Made by a program: the position numbers and the translations under genes
In this document: positions 1-7,502 of the stretch, piece after piece
Layout: every line of letters starts with the position of its first letter
Position numbering within the stretch: position 1 is the first letter of the stretch
Source of the DNA: JBBQSU01 sp038234815
GTDB lineage: Bacteria > Planctomycetota > Phycisphaerae > Tepidisphaerales > Tepidisphaeraceae
DNA length: 12,882 bases
Reading direction: 5' to 3'
Assembly: GCA_038234815.1 (NCBI GenBank)
Contig: JBBQSU010000099.1
Location: 1-12,882, forward strand
The notes under the pieces: generated by a model
Told to the model about the DNA's origin: nothing
What the model saw: the letters and a program-made list of their open reading frames with translations, nothing else
The model's database searches: none

Positions 1-376
1 AAACCGCAGCGACGATCGATTCATACACCGCTGCGGCCAGGCTGCTTGGCATCACCTCGCGGTTGGCGATGCCCTTGCCGATAATCAGCAAGTCGGTCAA
101 ACCCGTTTCGTTTGAAACTTCGGCGCAGGTTCGACGTGATACCACTGCCGACTTGACCTTCGTCAGTTCCCCTTCCTGGTTTGCGGGGAACTTGCGGTAT
201 AGGGCCTCGCAGACGATCAGATCAAGCACGGCGTCGCCGAGGAATTCCATTCGCTCGTTGCTATCCAGGCGGTTGTCGGCGATGGAAGCGTGTGTCAGCG
301 ATTCGAGCAGAAGTTTGGGGTTTTGAAACTGGTACTGCAAAATGCGCTCGGCGCGCTCTCTAAGTTCATTGTCCAC
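1..376 (-). CDS. rnc: Ribonuclease III, N-terminal part (runs off the left edge)
   Basis: RNase III cuts double-stranded RNA in rRNA maturation and mRNA turnover. The visible 125 residues cover most of the endonuclease domain; the rest of it and the usual dsRNA-binding domain lie outside the window. The signature helix NERMEFLGDAVLDL is at residues 40-53, placing E41, E44 and D48 where E. coli has E38, E41 and D45; E68 fits E65. The second metal-binding segment reads SSLAAAVYESIVAA (111-124): E119 fits E117, but the position of D114 is Ala116, which is unusual. The start is a GTG at 376 with AGGA about 9 bases upstream; I found no in-frame ATG in the codons just before it. The gene is divergent from the S55 peptidase gene. 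The family call is firm; whether the enzyme is fully active is uncertain. Confidence 0.93.
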   Translation of the reverse strand, partial: MDNELRERAERILQYQFQNPKLLLESLTHASIADNRLDSNERMEFLGDAVLDLIVCEALYRKFPANQEGELTKVKSAVVSRRTCAEVSNETGLTDLLIIGKGIANREVMPSSLAAAVYESIVAAV

Positions 377-679
377 GGTGTCTGTCCTGTTCGTTGTTGG
401 CTGCCGGACCGGATACGTGAAACTGACGTAAGACGAGTCACCTGGAGGAATGCGAATTTCGATGAGCCAAAGCGCCCGAAGGTAAGCTATTGAGCTTCGG
501 TGCGTCCGATCAGCGAAACTGGAACTCCGCCAAGCCCGCCTGCGGGATGCTCGCAAAATGCCCGGCAGACTATTTGGTTGCGCAAAGCCTAGCCGATAGG
601 TACGCGCCCGGTCAACGAAAACTTGCCGCTGGCCACTGCTCTTCTTAGAGTCTACCCCTGTTCCTGAAGGAAAGGTGCG
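377..679. promoter_or_regulatory. Divergent intergenic region between rnc and the S55 gene
   Basis: This 303-bp stretch holds no convincing gene. It must carry the start signals for rnc (leftward) and the S55-propeller genes (rightward). Visible structure includes an inverted repeat at 476-500 (CCGAAG and CTTCGG arms, with a competing inner AAGCT/AGCTT pair) and a GC-rich CCCGC/GCGGG quasi-palindrome near 537-548. Neither is followed by a T-run, so they do not look like terminators. No tRNA or riboswitch was recognised. Confidence 0.5.
623..651 (+). promoter_or_regulatory. Candidate sigma-70-type promoter for the S55 gene
   Basis: TTGCCG at 623-628 and TAGAGT at 646-651 are separated by exactly 17 bases, and each matches its consensus hexamer at four of six positions. 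This would start transcription about 20 bases before the ATG at 680, just upstream of the GGAAAGG ribosome-binding site. It rests only on sequence resemblance, and planctomycete promoter rules are poorly known to me. Confidence 0.3.
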
Positions 680-2554
680 ATGCGATTTTCATCTGCGGTC
701 ATTTTGTTGCTCTGCATCTCGAGCCTTGGCCGCGCGGAGACCGCGCGGGTATCACTATTTGACCCGGCGCGCCACATGCACATCGCCGAGGTCCGCCCGG
801 GAATGAAGGGATACGGGCTGAGCGTCTTCAGCGGGTCGAAAATCGAACGATTTGAAGTAGAAGTCATATCGGTGATGAAGAACTTCAATCCTCGCGGGGA
901 TGTGATCCTGATCCGCTGTTCAGGGGCCAACCTTGATCACACCGGCGCGATCGCAGGCATGAGCGGGTCGCCGATTTTTTTAAAGGACGACCAGGGCCGC
1001 GAGCGAATGATCGGGGCCTTCGCGTATGGCTGGCCGCTGAGTAAAGACCCATTGGCCGGCGTGCAGCCGATTGAATACATGCTGGATATCCCGGAGACAA
1101 AGACCAAGGAGAGCGAGCCGCGCGAGGCTGGTCGGCCGCCGGTGCCTGCTGCCGAGGACCACCGCCCTGCTGACGCGACACGGTTGCAGCCTCTGGCCAC
1201 CCCGCTCATGGTTTCCGGCCTGTCCGGCCCGACCCTCGATCATTTCACTCCGCTTCTCGAAAAATATGGCCTTCATCCCATGCAGGCCGGCGCCGGCAGC
1301 GGCGACCCCGACCAGCCGGCACCGAAATTTGAGCCTGGCAGCGTGCTGGCGGTGCCGCTTCTGACCGGCGATCTGAATCTCAGCGCCATCGGCACGGTGA
1401 CGGAAGTCATCGGCGACCGCATTTTTGGCTTTGGACATCCGTTCAATTCCGAAGGCCCCATCTCGCTACCGATGGGCACGGGGCAAATCCACACGATCAT
1501 CCCGAGTCTCGAGATGAGCTTTAAGCTCGGATCGGCCGCGAAGCTCGGCGGAACATTGACCGCGGACCAGATGGTGGGCGTGTCGGGAAAAATCGGGCCG
1601 ACACCCGTCGGCATACCCATCAATATGCGCGTAACCTACGCCGACGGTTCGAGCGATCTGCCCTACCGGTTTGTCGCGGCGTTGCATCCCAGGATGACGC
1701 CGATGCTCTGCGCACTGGCGGTACAGGCTTCGGTGACGAGCAATAAGGAATTGCCGCAATTCCACACGCTGAATTATGATATTGGTGTCGAATTCGCCAA
1801 CGGAAAAACACTCTCCATCAAAAACATCGCGGCCGACGTTAACGCTGATGGCGTTTTCGATGAAGTGGCGATGGCTTTGGCACTGATGGCGGACAATCCG
1901 TTCGACCGGGTGATGGTCAAGAGCATCGAGGGCACCGTTAAGGTAAGCAATGGTGTCAAATCGGCGACGATTCTTTCTGGATCAATGCCGAAACTGATGT
2001 TTCACCCCGGCGAGGTGGCCAGCGGGGTGCTGCGCTATCGACCCTTCCATTCGACCGAACGGTCAATGGCCTTTGAGATGCCCCTGCCAAGCGATCTGCC
2101 CGACGGCCAATACCGCCTTGTCGCCTGCGACTGGGCAAACAATTTCTCGGAAATGCGCATGAGCCAGCCCTTCCGGTATGACACCAGCAGCGCCGCTGAC
2201 GTGTTTGACCTGGTGAAGGAGATGACCTCGTATCGCAGAGACGCGGTTTATCTACGGCTGATTCGGCAGGCCGACGGCGTGGCCTTCGGCCGTTTAGCAA
2301 TGCCGCGCCTGCCGTCGTCGCGCAGGCAGGTAATGCTGTCGTCGGGCCGCAGCAATGTCACGTCATACACCACCACGCACGCCCGCGTCATACCGACAGA
2401 ATTCGTCATGCAAGGTACTGCCGAGTTCACAATCACCATCGACCGCAGTAGTCACGTAGAAAATGTCGCGCCCAAGACGCCCGTGCCGGCCCACATCAAA
2501 GTGCCCGCAGGCCCGAAAATTCCGCTCAAGACCGAACCGGCCCCAAGAGGTTAA
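680..2554 (+). CDS. Secreted SpoIVB-type (S55 family) serine peptidase-like protein
   Basis: This is a 624-residue exported protein. A signal peptide covers residues 1-19 (hydrophobic core followed by GRA, cleavage before ET). The diagnostic S55 segment lies at 83-101: a TGAIAGMSGSPIFL motif with candidate nucleophile Ser95, preceded by a beta-rich stretch (RPGMKGYGLSVFSG, 39-52). A GTVTEV..RIFGFGHPF block at 238-255 supplies candidate catalytic His253. The acidic member of the triad cannot be assigned safely. Between them (about 137-222) is a low-complexity Pro/Ala/Glu linker. The C-terminal 200 residues look like beta-sandwich and are unassigned. The start is ATG with GGAAAGG about 6 bases upstream. 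The Ser block precedes the His block, opposite to the order I recall for SpoIVB. Proteolytic activity is inferred from motifs only. The propeller gene starts 15 bp downstream and is probably co-transcribed. Confidence 0.82.
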   Translation: MRFSSAVILLLCISSLGRAETARVSLFDPARHMHIAEVRPGMKGYGLSVFSGSKIERFEVEVISVMKNFNPRGDVILIRCSGANLDHTGAIAGMSGSPIFLKDDQGRERMIGAFAYGWPLSKDPLAGVQPIEYMLDIPETKTKESEPREAGRPPVPAAEDHRPADATRLQPLATPLMVSGLSGPTLDHFTPLLEKYGLHPMQAGAGSGDPDQPAPKFEPGSVLAVPLLTGDLNLSAIGTVTEVIGDRIFGFGHPFNSEGPISLPMGTGQIHTIIPSLEMSFKLGSAAKLGGTLTADQMVGVSGKIGPTPVGIPINMRVTYADGSSDLPYRFVAALHPRMTPMLCALAVQASVTSNKELPQFHTLNYDIGVEFANGKTLSIKNIAADVNADGVFDEVAMALALMADNPFDRVMVKSIEGTVKVSNGVKSATILSGSMPKLMFHPGEVASGVLRYRPFHSTERSMAFEMPLPSDLPDGQYRLVACDWANNFSEMRMSQPFRYDTSSAADVFDLVKEMTSYRRDAVYLRLIRQADGVAFGRLAMPRLPSSRRQVMLSSGRSNVTSYTTTHARVIPTEFVMQGTAEFTITIDRSSHVENVAPKTPVPAHIKVPAGPKIPLKTEPAPRG

Positions 2555-2569
2555 TCAAGGAATCCGAAT

Positions 2570-4897
2570 ATGAATCGACTGGCAACATTGATATTGCTCG
2601 TGCTGACTTTGCCGGCGCTAAGCGCGACCACCTCGCGATGGAAACACACCACCGCTGACGATTTCAGACAGGGAACGACGCACAACGTCGTAGCCAGCAG
2701 TCTTGGCGATCTGAAGCTCTCGCGGGCCATCAAGACCCTGCTGGAGCAATCGCCGGACGTGGATGCGGTGTATGCGCTGGCCGAAGCACCGGATAAGACC
2801 GTATATGCCGGCACCGGCCCCAAGGGCGTGATTCTGGAGATCAAAAACGAGAAAGTCGCCCCGCTACTCACGCTGGAAGATTCCCAGCAGATTTTCTCAC
2901 TGGCGGTGGATGCCAAAGGATCGCTGCTCATCGGCACCGGCGGGCAGGCGGGGAAAATCTTTCGACTGGAACAGGGGAGCAAGGCGCCAAAGGTGATCTT
3001 CGAACACGATGGCGTTCAGTACATCTGGAGCATGAAGCTCCTGGCCGACGGCACGATTTATGCTGCCACCGGCCCGGAAGGACAGTTGTTTGAGATCGCG
3101 CCCGGTGGAGAATCTCGCGTCGTATTTCACTGCCCGGAGAACAACCTGCTGAGCCTGACCGGCGACGGGAAGGACACGTTGTATGTTGGCACCGACCCGC
3201 ACGGCTTGATTTACAAAGTAAACCGCAAGACCGGCGAGGCGTTTGTTTTGTATGATGCCGGTGAATCGGAAATCACCGCGCTGGTCTTGTCGGCCAACGG
3301 AAATCTTTACGCCGCGACCGGGCAGTCCGAAGCCGGCGAAGGTTTTGGCCACGATGATGCGATGCCCGGTGCCGGCGGGCGACCTGAAACGCCAATCGAA
3401 GGCCCGGCCGACGGGGGATTGCTTCAGCGCATCTCAGTCGAACTGCCCGACATCCGACCAGCATTGTCCGGCCTCGGCACCGCGCGTCGGCCGACACCGG
3501 CGCCACTGTTCCCGCTGGGCCAGTTGGTTGCCCACGAGGGCCACGATGTTGCCAAACAGCCCGTCCCACCCAAGCCCGCCGAACCCGAGATCAAGCCCCC
3601 GCACCCGCAGCCCCCGGCCGCCGGTCATGCGCCGGCGATTCCCGATAACATGCCTACCGAAGGCAACGCCATCTACTGCATCGAGCCTTCCGGCACCACC
3701 ACCGAAATCCTCCGTCAGCCACTGCCCATCCTGTCGATGATTGAGTCGGACGGAAAATTGCTCGCGGGCACGGGCACCGAAGGTACCATTCTAGAAATAA
3801 CACCCGGCAGCGACGAAACCCGCACGCTTGCCAAGGTGGATGCCAAGCAAGTCATGGCATTGCTGACCACGGCCAGCGGACAGGTGATGCTGGGTGCAGC
3901 CAATGCCGGCGGGATCAGCGTATTGACCAAAGGCCTGGCCGCCGAAGGTACTTTCGTCAGCGCGGTGTTGGATGCGACCCAGATCAGCCAGTTTGGGAAG
4001 ATCCAATTGCACGGGTTGGTGCCAGACGGTACGGCCCTGAAGGTCGCAGCGCGAAGCGGCAACCTTCAAGAGCCGGGCGACGATGCATGGTCGAAATGGT
4101 CCGAGGACGTTTCCGCCGCCGAGTTCGTCGATGCCAAATGCCCCAGCGCGCGATTTTTTCAATATCGGCTCACGCTCACCAGCACCAACCCCGGGCAAAC
4201 ACCAACTGTCGAGGATGTTGAAATTCCATACCTGCAACCGAATCTTGCCCCGCAGATCAAGTCGATCACGATCGCAGTCACCGAGAAGAATCAGTCCCCG
4301 GCCGATGCCGATGCCCATCAGCCGGCCAGCCAGCGACACCAGACCATCTCATGGGAAGCCAGCGACCCGAACGCAGACGCCCTGGAATTTTCACTCTACG
4401 TCCGTCAGGCGGCCAAAGGAGAATGGATTCTGCTGAAGGATAAGCTGACGGAATCGACTTTTGAGTGGGATACGCGCGCAACCGCAGATGGCCGGTATGA
4501 AGTGAAAGTGGTGGCTTCGGATGCTAAAGCCAACCCCGCAGGTGCCGGCCGGACCGCCAGCCGGGTCAGCGATCCGGTTCTGGTCGATAACACCGCCCCG
4601 GCTATTGGCGACGTTAAGGCAGTGGTTGACGCCCGATCGGCGAGCGTTTCCTCCCGCATCGTTGATCGAACCAGCACCGTCGCCGGTGTAGATTTTGCTA
4701 TCGATTCGGCGACGGACTGGCAAGCGGTCAAGGCTGTTGATAATATCTTTGACCAACCCGAAGAGTCTGCGGTCGTTAAATTGACCGATTTGGCTCCCGG
4801 ATTGCACCAGATCACGCTCCGGGCCACCGACGCCCAGGGCAATCAGGCGTTCGAAAATGTGACCGTGAGGATCGAAAGTCCGGCGGCATCGAAGTAA
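2570..4897 (+). CDS. Secreted seven-motif beta-propeller protein with C-terminal Ig/FN3-like region
   Basis: No named family was recognised. The 775-residue protein has a signal peptide (about 1-19). It then shows seven recurring blade motifs of the form 'hydrophobic-x-aLxxxxxGxLYaGTGxxGxIxxI', at about 68-91, 108-132, 152-176, 193-217, 235-250 resuming at 366-371, 387-410 and 428-452. Such arrays normally fold as a seven-bladed beta-propeller. Blade five is split by a Pro/Gly/Ala-rich insert of about 110 residues (253-365) that looks disordered. Residues 475-555 resemble a discoidin-like or jelly-roll module. Residues 558-772 look like two Ig/FN3-type beta-sandwiches, the first with WEASDPNADALEFSLYV (595-611) and the second beginning after VDNTAPAIGDV (672-682). 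The start ATG has AAGGA about 9 bases upstream. It lies 15 bp after the S55 gene and 34 bp before rpmH. Likely role: an extracytoplasmic binding or scaffold protein working with the S55 protein (inference). Confidence 0.7.
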   Translation: MNRLATLILLVLTLPALSATTSRWKHTTADDFRQGTTHNVVASSLGDLKLSRAIKTLLEQSPDVDAVYALAEAPDKTVYAGTGPKGVILEIKNEKVAPLLTLEDSQQIFSLAVDAKGSLLIGTGGQAGKIFRLEQGSKAPKVIFEHDGVQYIWSMKLLADGTIYAATGPEGQLFEIAPGGESRVVFHCPENNLLSLTGDGKDTLYVGTDPHGLIYKVNRKTGEAFVLYDAGESEITALVLSANGNLYAATGQSEAGEGFGHDDAMPGAGGRPETPIEGPADGGLLQRISVELPDIRPALSGLGTARRPTPAPLFPLGQLVAHEGHDVAKQPVPPKPAEPEIKPPHPQPPAAGHAPAIPDNMPTEGNAIYCIEPSGTTTEILRQPLPILSMIESDGKLLAGTGTEGTILEITPGSDETRTLAKVDAKQVMALLTTASGQVMLGAANAGGISVLTKGLAAEGTFVSAVLDATQISQFGKIQLHGLVPDGTALKVAARSGNLQEPGDDAWSKWSEDVSAAEFVDAKCPSARFFQYRLTLTSTNPGQTPTVEDVEIPYLQPNLAPQIKSITIAVTEKNQSPADADAHQPASQRHQTISWEASDPNADALEFSLYVRQAAKGEWILLKDKLTESTFEWDTRATADGRYEVKVVASDAKANPAGAGRTASRVSDPVLVDNTAPAIGDVKAVVDARSASVSSRIVDRTSTVAGVDFAIDSATDWQAVKAVDNIFDQPEESAVVKLTDLAPGLHQITLRATDAQGNQAFENVTVRIESPAASK

Positions 4898-4931
4898 ACA
4901 AGACTCGTCGGACAGAAACGAAGGATCCGTC

Positions 4932-5066
4932 ATGCATTACCCCCACAAAACGAGCAAGATCAAGCGGGCCCGCAAAATCGGCTTCCGCAAGCGCATGAGC
5001 ACGAAAAAAGGTCGCCAGATGATTAACCGCAAGCGCAGCGCGGGCCGCAAGGTTCAAGTCGTTTAA
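4932..5066 (+). CDS. rpmH: Large ribosomal subunit protein bL34
   Basis: A very basic 44-residue protein. The core GFRKRMSTKKGRQMINRKRS (residues 17-36) matches the bL34 signature GFRxRMxTxxGRxxxxxRR, with correct overall length (E. coli has 46). The N-terminus, MHYPHKTSK, lacks the usual KRTFQPS-type opening, but the spacing to GFR is identical. AAGGA sits about 6 bases before the ATG. bL34 is a structural protein of the large ribosomal subunit. In many bacteria rpmH is followed by rnpA and yidC near dnaA. Here it follows a secreted-protein gene by 34 bp and is followed by a convergent gene, with no rnpA. It may be read from the S55-propeller transcript or from a promoter inside the propeller gene. 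Confidence 0.93.
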   Translation: MHYPHKTSKIKRARKIGFRKRMSTKKGRQMINRKRSAGRKVQVV

Positions 5067-5095
5067 GCCGAGCCGTCGCCGTGCGAATAAATGGA

Positions 5096-5131
5096 CCCGC
5101 ATAGCGTGCCGGTCGAGGGTCGCTACGCGGG
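5096..5131. terminator. Possible bidirectional terminator hairpin between rpmH and the phosphoesterase gene
   Basis: Arms CCCGCATAGCG (5096-5106) and CGCTACGCGGG (5121-5131) pair over 11 positions with one mismatch around a 14-base loop. It sits 30 bp after rpmH and spans the stop codon of the convergent phosphoesterase gene. The plus strand shows only a weak T-run further on (5145-5149), so classic rho-independent termination is uncertain. A second, mutually exclusive perfect hairpin (GCTACG-CGGG-CGTAGC, 5122-5137) overlaps it. Confidence 0.4.
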
Positions 5132-6034
5132 CGTAGCCGGTTGGATTTTGAACACCGTGATTTCCGGTCGGCACCAATCCTTGGTGCGCTGGCCGTAGGC
5201 CAGCCCGCGGTTGACGTACAAACTGCGCCCGTTCACTGCGTAATAGCCGTGGGTGTAGTGCCGGAATCGGTGTGGAAAAAACCGCCGGCCGAATCGGCTT
5301 GTGGCTACCTGCCGGCCATGCGTGTGCCCGCTCAGCATCCATTGCCACGGAAAATCCATCAGCTCGCCACAGTTAGCTGGGTTGTGATTAAGGCAGATCA
5401 CTGGAGCCGACCCGTCCACTCCGGCAAAGGCCTTGGGTGCGTCAAGGTTCTCCGTCCACTCGTCATCCAGCCCCACAAGCATCAGCGGTTTGGCCGAACC
5501 ATTGTGAAATATCGGCATCGATTCGTTCCGCAGGACGCGTAGCCCGCGATCTCTAAGGCATTCGGCCAGATAATCCGCGCGGCGCTTCCCCTCTGCGGGC
5601 TTGGACCGTCCATAAATGCTGTAATCGTGATTGCCGAACGTGCAGATCACACCGTGCGGGGCTTTCAGATGCGACAGAATTGTCGCCACACGGTGCGCAT
5701 AGCGATATCCGCCGGTAATCAGATCCCCGGTAATGACGATCAAATCCGGTTTAAGTTCGTTCACCCATGCGAGGTACTGAATTAAGTATCGTTGCCAGAC
5801 TACCGGGCTGTAATGCAGATCCGAGAGTTGGATGAGGCGCATCCCGATCAGGCTGGGATCGATCTGTGGAAAGGTCATATTCCTGCGGTGGATTTCCACC
5901 CACCGGCGGTTCATGGGCAATGCGTGCATCCCCGTCAAACCCAATCGGGCAAACGTGTCCCAGATGGCCTTCCGCCAGCCGTGCTGCCGCCGCCATTTGG
6001 GATGGATCAGATATTGAACCACTGCGTCTACCAT
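5123..6034 (-). CDS. Calcineurin-like metallophosphoesterase
   Basis: This is a member of the metallo-dependent phosphatase superfamily, YkuE/YaeI-like, a group that hydrolyses phosphoester or pyrophosphate bonds with a two-metal centre. All blocks are present in order, numbered from the ATG at 6034: SDLHYS (D72, H74), TGDLI (D104), GNHDYS (134-139), LNHNP (H217) and SGHTHGR (235-241, H237 and H239). The product has 303 residues. A TTG at 6067 would add 11 residues and overlap the stop of the upstream TPR gene by 8 bases, with GGAG nearby, so translational coupling is a real alternative. The N-terminus is basic and amphipathic with no clear signal peptide. A hydrolysed substrate such as lipid A precursor or a phospholipid head group cannot be told from the sequence. 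It is the last gene of the ald-TPR-phosphoesterase group. Confidence 0.88.
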   Translation of the reverse strand: MVDAVVQYLIHPKWRRQHGWRKAIWDTFARLGLTGMHALPMNRRWVEIHRRNMTFPQIDPSLIGMRLIQLSDLHYSPVVWQRYLIQYLAWVNELKPDLIVITGDLITGGYRYAHRVATILSHLKAPHGVICTFGNHDYSIYGRSKPAEGKRRADYLAECLRDRGLRVLRNESMPIFHNGSAKPLMLVGLDDEWTENLDAPKAFAGVDGSAPVICLNHNPANCGELMDFPWQWMLSGHTHGRQVATSRFGRRFFPHRFRHYTHGYYAVNGRSLYVNRGLAYGQRTKDWCRPEITVFKIQPATPA

Positions 6035-6059
6035 GACGATCTCGATCCGACGACTCCGT

Positions 6060-6371
6060 TTACGCAATCATCTCCAGCGCCGAAGTGATCTCCTGTTGCG
6101 CGTGGGCGTCGCCTTTCGCCTTGGCCGCGGCGATGCCCTCTCTATAAACCTTGCAAGCGGACTGCACGTCGCCAAGCGATTCATAAACCGCGCCTTTCTG
6201 AAAATAGGCGTAGCAGTATCCCGCATCGACCGTCAGGACCCGATCGAGAAACACGATGGCCTGATCGTTGCGACCGGCTTTCTTGTGTTCAAGGGCAATC
6301 CCGTAAAGCACGAACGTATCGGCGGGGTCGCGGTCCAGCATTTTCAGAAGTTTGTCCAGTCTGTCACTCAT
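6060..6371 (-). CDS. Small tetratricopeptide-repeat protein
   Basis: A 103-residue cytoplasmic protein (no signal peptide or membrane segment) with two TPR units. The first is at about 19-50 (LYGIALEHKKAGR..AI.FLDRVL) and the second at about 53-86 (YFQKGAVYESLGD..SA...YREGI), with the usual Gly/Ala and aromatic spacing. A short helix follows and probably caps the array. TPR arrays bind partner proteins; the partner here is unknown. The start is an ATG 21 bp after the ald stop, with only a poor ribosome-binding site (GAAAAAG), which suits coupling to ald translation. Its TAA lies within, or just before, the start region of the phosphoesterase gene. Confidence 0.8.
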   Translation of the reverse strand: MSDRLDKLLKMLDRDPADTFVLYGIALEHKKAGRNDQAIVFLDRVLTVDAGYCYAYFQKGAVYESLGDVQSACKVYREGIAAAKAKGDAHAQQEITSALEMIA

Positions 6372-6392
6372 GGCTTTTTCAATAGTAGGAGA

Positions 6393-7502
6393 TCAAACCT
6401 GATCGAGCGGCACATAATCCAAGTTCAGCGCTCCAGCCACGGCCTGGTTCGTCACTCTGCCGGCAACCAGCGACACGCCCTGGGCAAATCCCGCGTCCTC
6501 GACCGCGAGCTGGGCATAACCCTTTGCGGCGATGCGTGCTACATAAGGCAGAGTCGCATTGCAAAGCGCGATGGTGCTGGTTCGCCCAACGGCGCCGGGC
6601 ATGTTGGTAACGCAATAATGCACGACGCCTTCAACCACGAACGTAGGCTCGGCGTGCGTGGTGGGCCGGGCGGTCTCGATGCACCCGCCCTGGTCGATGG
6701 CCACGTCCACAATCACGCTGCCGTTCTTCATGCGCACCAGGTCTTCGCGCCCTACAAGCCGCGGGGCTTTGGCACCGGGAATCAGCACTGCGCCGATGAC
6801 CAGATCGGCCTGTTGCAGGTGATGTCGGACCGTATGCAGATCGCTGAAGATGGTGCTGACGTTGGCTGGCATTACGTCGTCGAGATAGCGCAGGCGATCG
6901 AGGTTGATGTCCATGAGCGCGACATTGGCCCCGAGTCCTGCGGCGACCTTGGCGGCATTGGTGCCGACCACCCCGGCGCCCAGCACAACCACGTTGGCCG
7001 GAGCCACCCCCGGCACGCCGCCCAGTAAAATGCCTCGGCCCATCATCGGTTTTTCAAGGTATTTCGCCCCTTCCTGGATACTCATCTTCCCCGCGATTTC
7101 GCTCATTGGTGTGAGCAGAGGGAGCGAACCGTGCTTGTCCCGAATCGTCTCGTAGGCAATGGCGACAATCCCGCCGGCGATGCACCGCCGAGCCATTTCC
7201 GCGCCGGCGGCAAAATGGAAATAGGTGAAGACCATCTGCCCCCGCTTGAACAGATCGATTTCCTGTGCCTGGGGTTCTTTCACTTTCACGATCAGATCGG
7301 CGCAAGAAAAGACGCTTGGCGCGTCGGGCAGAATGGTCGCACCGGCCGCAGTGTAATCGTCATCAGCAAATCCGCTTCCCGTGCCGGCCTGTGTCTGCAT
7401 GAACACCGTGTGCCCGGCCCGGCGGAGCGTTTCCACCCCCGCAGGCATCATCGCCACCCGGTATTCATCAGGCTTCACCTCTCGCGGTACACCGATCTTC
7501 AT
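6393..7502 (-). CDS. ald: Alanine dehydrogenase
   Basis: Catalyses the reversible NAD-dependent deamination of L-alanine to pyruvate and ammonium. The 369-residue length is typical of the family. The active-site residues known for this family fall at their usual numbers: R15 (PDEYR), K75 (VKVKEP), H96 (YFHF) and D270 (VAIDQGG). The Rossmann motif GAGVVG is at 175-180 and the NAD-ribose Asp at 198 (LMDIN). The start is the ATG at 7502 with AAGGA about 11 bases upstream. An open frame continues to 7661 but the added 53 residues look unlike the family. The related PntA transhydrogenase subunit is ruled out by the length and the alanine dehydrogenase active-site set, and no pntB is present. It is the first gene of the group running leftward and is divergent from the sigma-54 regulator. 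Confidence 0.96.
   Translation of the reverse strand: MKIGVPREVKPDEYRVAMMPAGVETLRRAGHTVFMQTQAGTGSGFADDDYTAAGATILPDAPSVFSCADLIVKVKEPQAQEIDLFKRGQMVFTYFHFAAGAEMARRCIAGGIVAIAYETIRDKHGSLPLLTPMSEIAGKMSIQEGAKYLEKPMMGRGILLGGVPGVAPANVVVLGAGVVGTNAAKVAAGLGANVALMDINLDRLRYLDDVMPANVSTIFSDLHTVRHHLQQADLVIGAVLIPGAKAPRLVGREDLVRMKNGSVIVDVAIDQGGCIETARPTTHAEPTFVVEGVVHYCVTNMPGAVGRTSTIALCNATLPYVARIAAKGYAQLAVEDAGFAQGVSLVAGRVTNQAVAGALNLDYVPLDQV

Noticed and set aside
462..485. Mini-ORF (MSQSARR) with GGAGG upstream and its stop inside the 476-500 inverted repeat, like a leader peptide
   Set aside because: Seven codons are expected by chance, the spacing to GGAGG is long, and no terminator-like T-run follows.
4391..4933. 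Long minus-strand open frames opposite the end of the propeller gene
   Set aside because: The plus-strand frame has clear beta-sandwich repeats; the antisense products show no family features.
6033..7028. A 331-codon plus-strand open frame opposite the TPR and ald genes
   Set aside because: It lies wholly antisense to two well-supported genes and across their junction, its product resembles no family, and it is His/Arg/Gly-biased as expected from the complement of GC-rich coding DNA.
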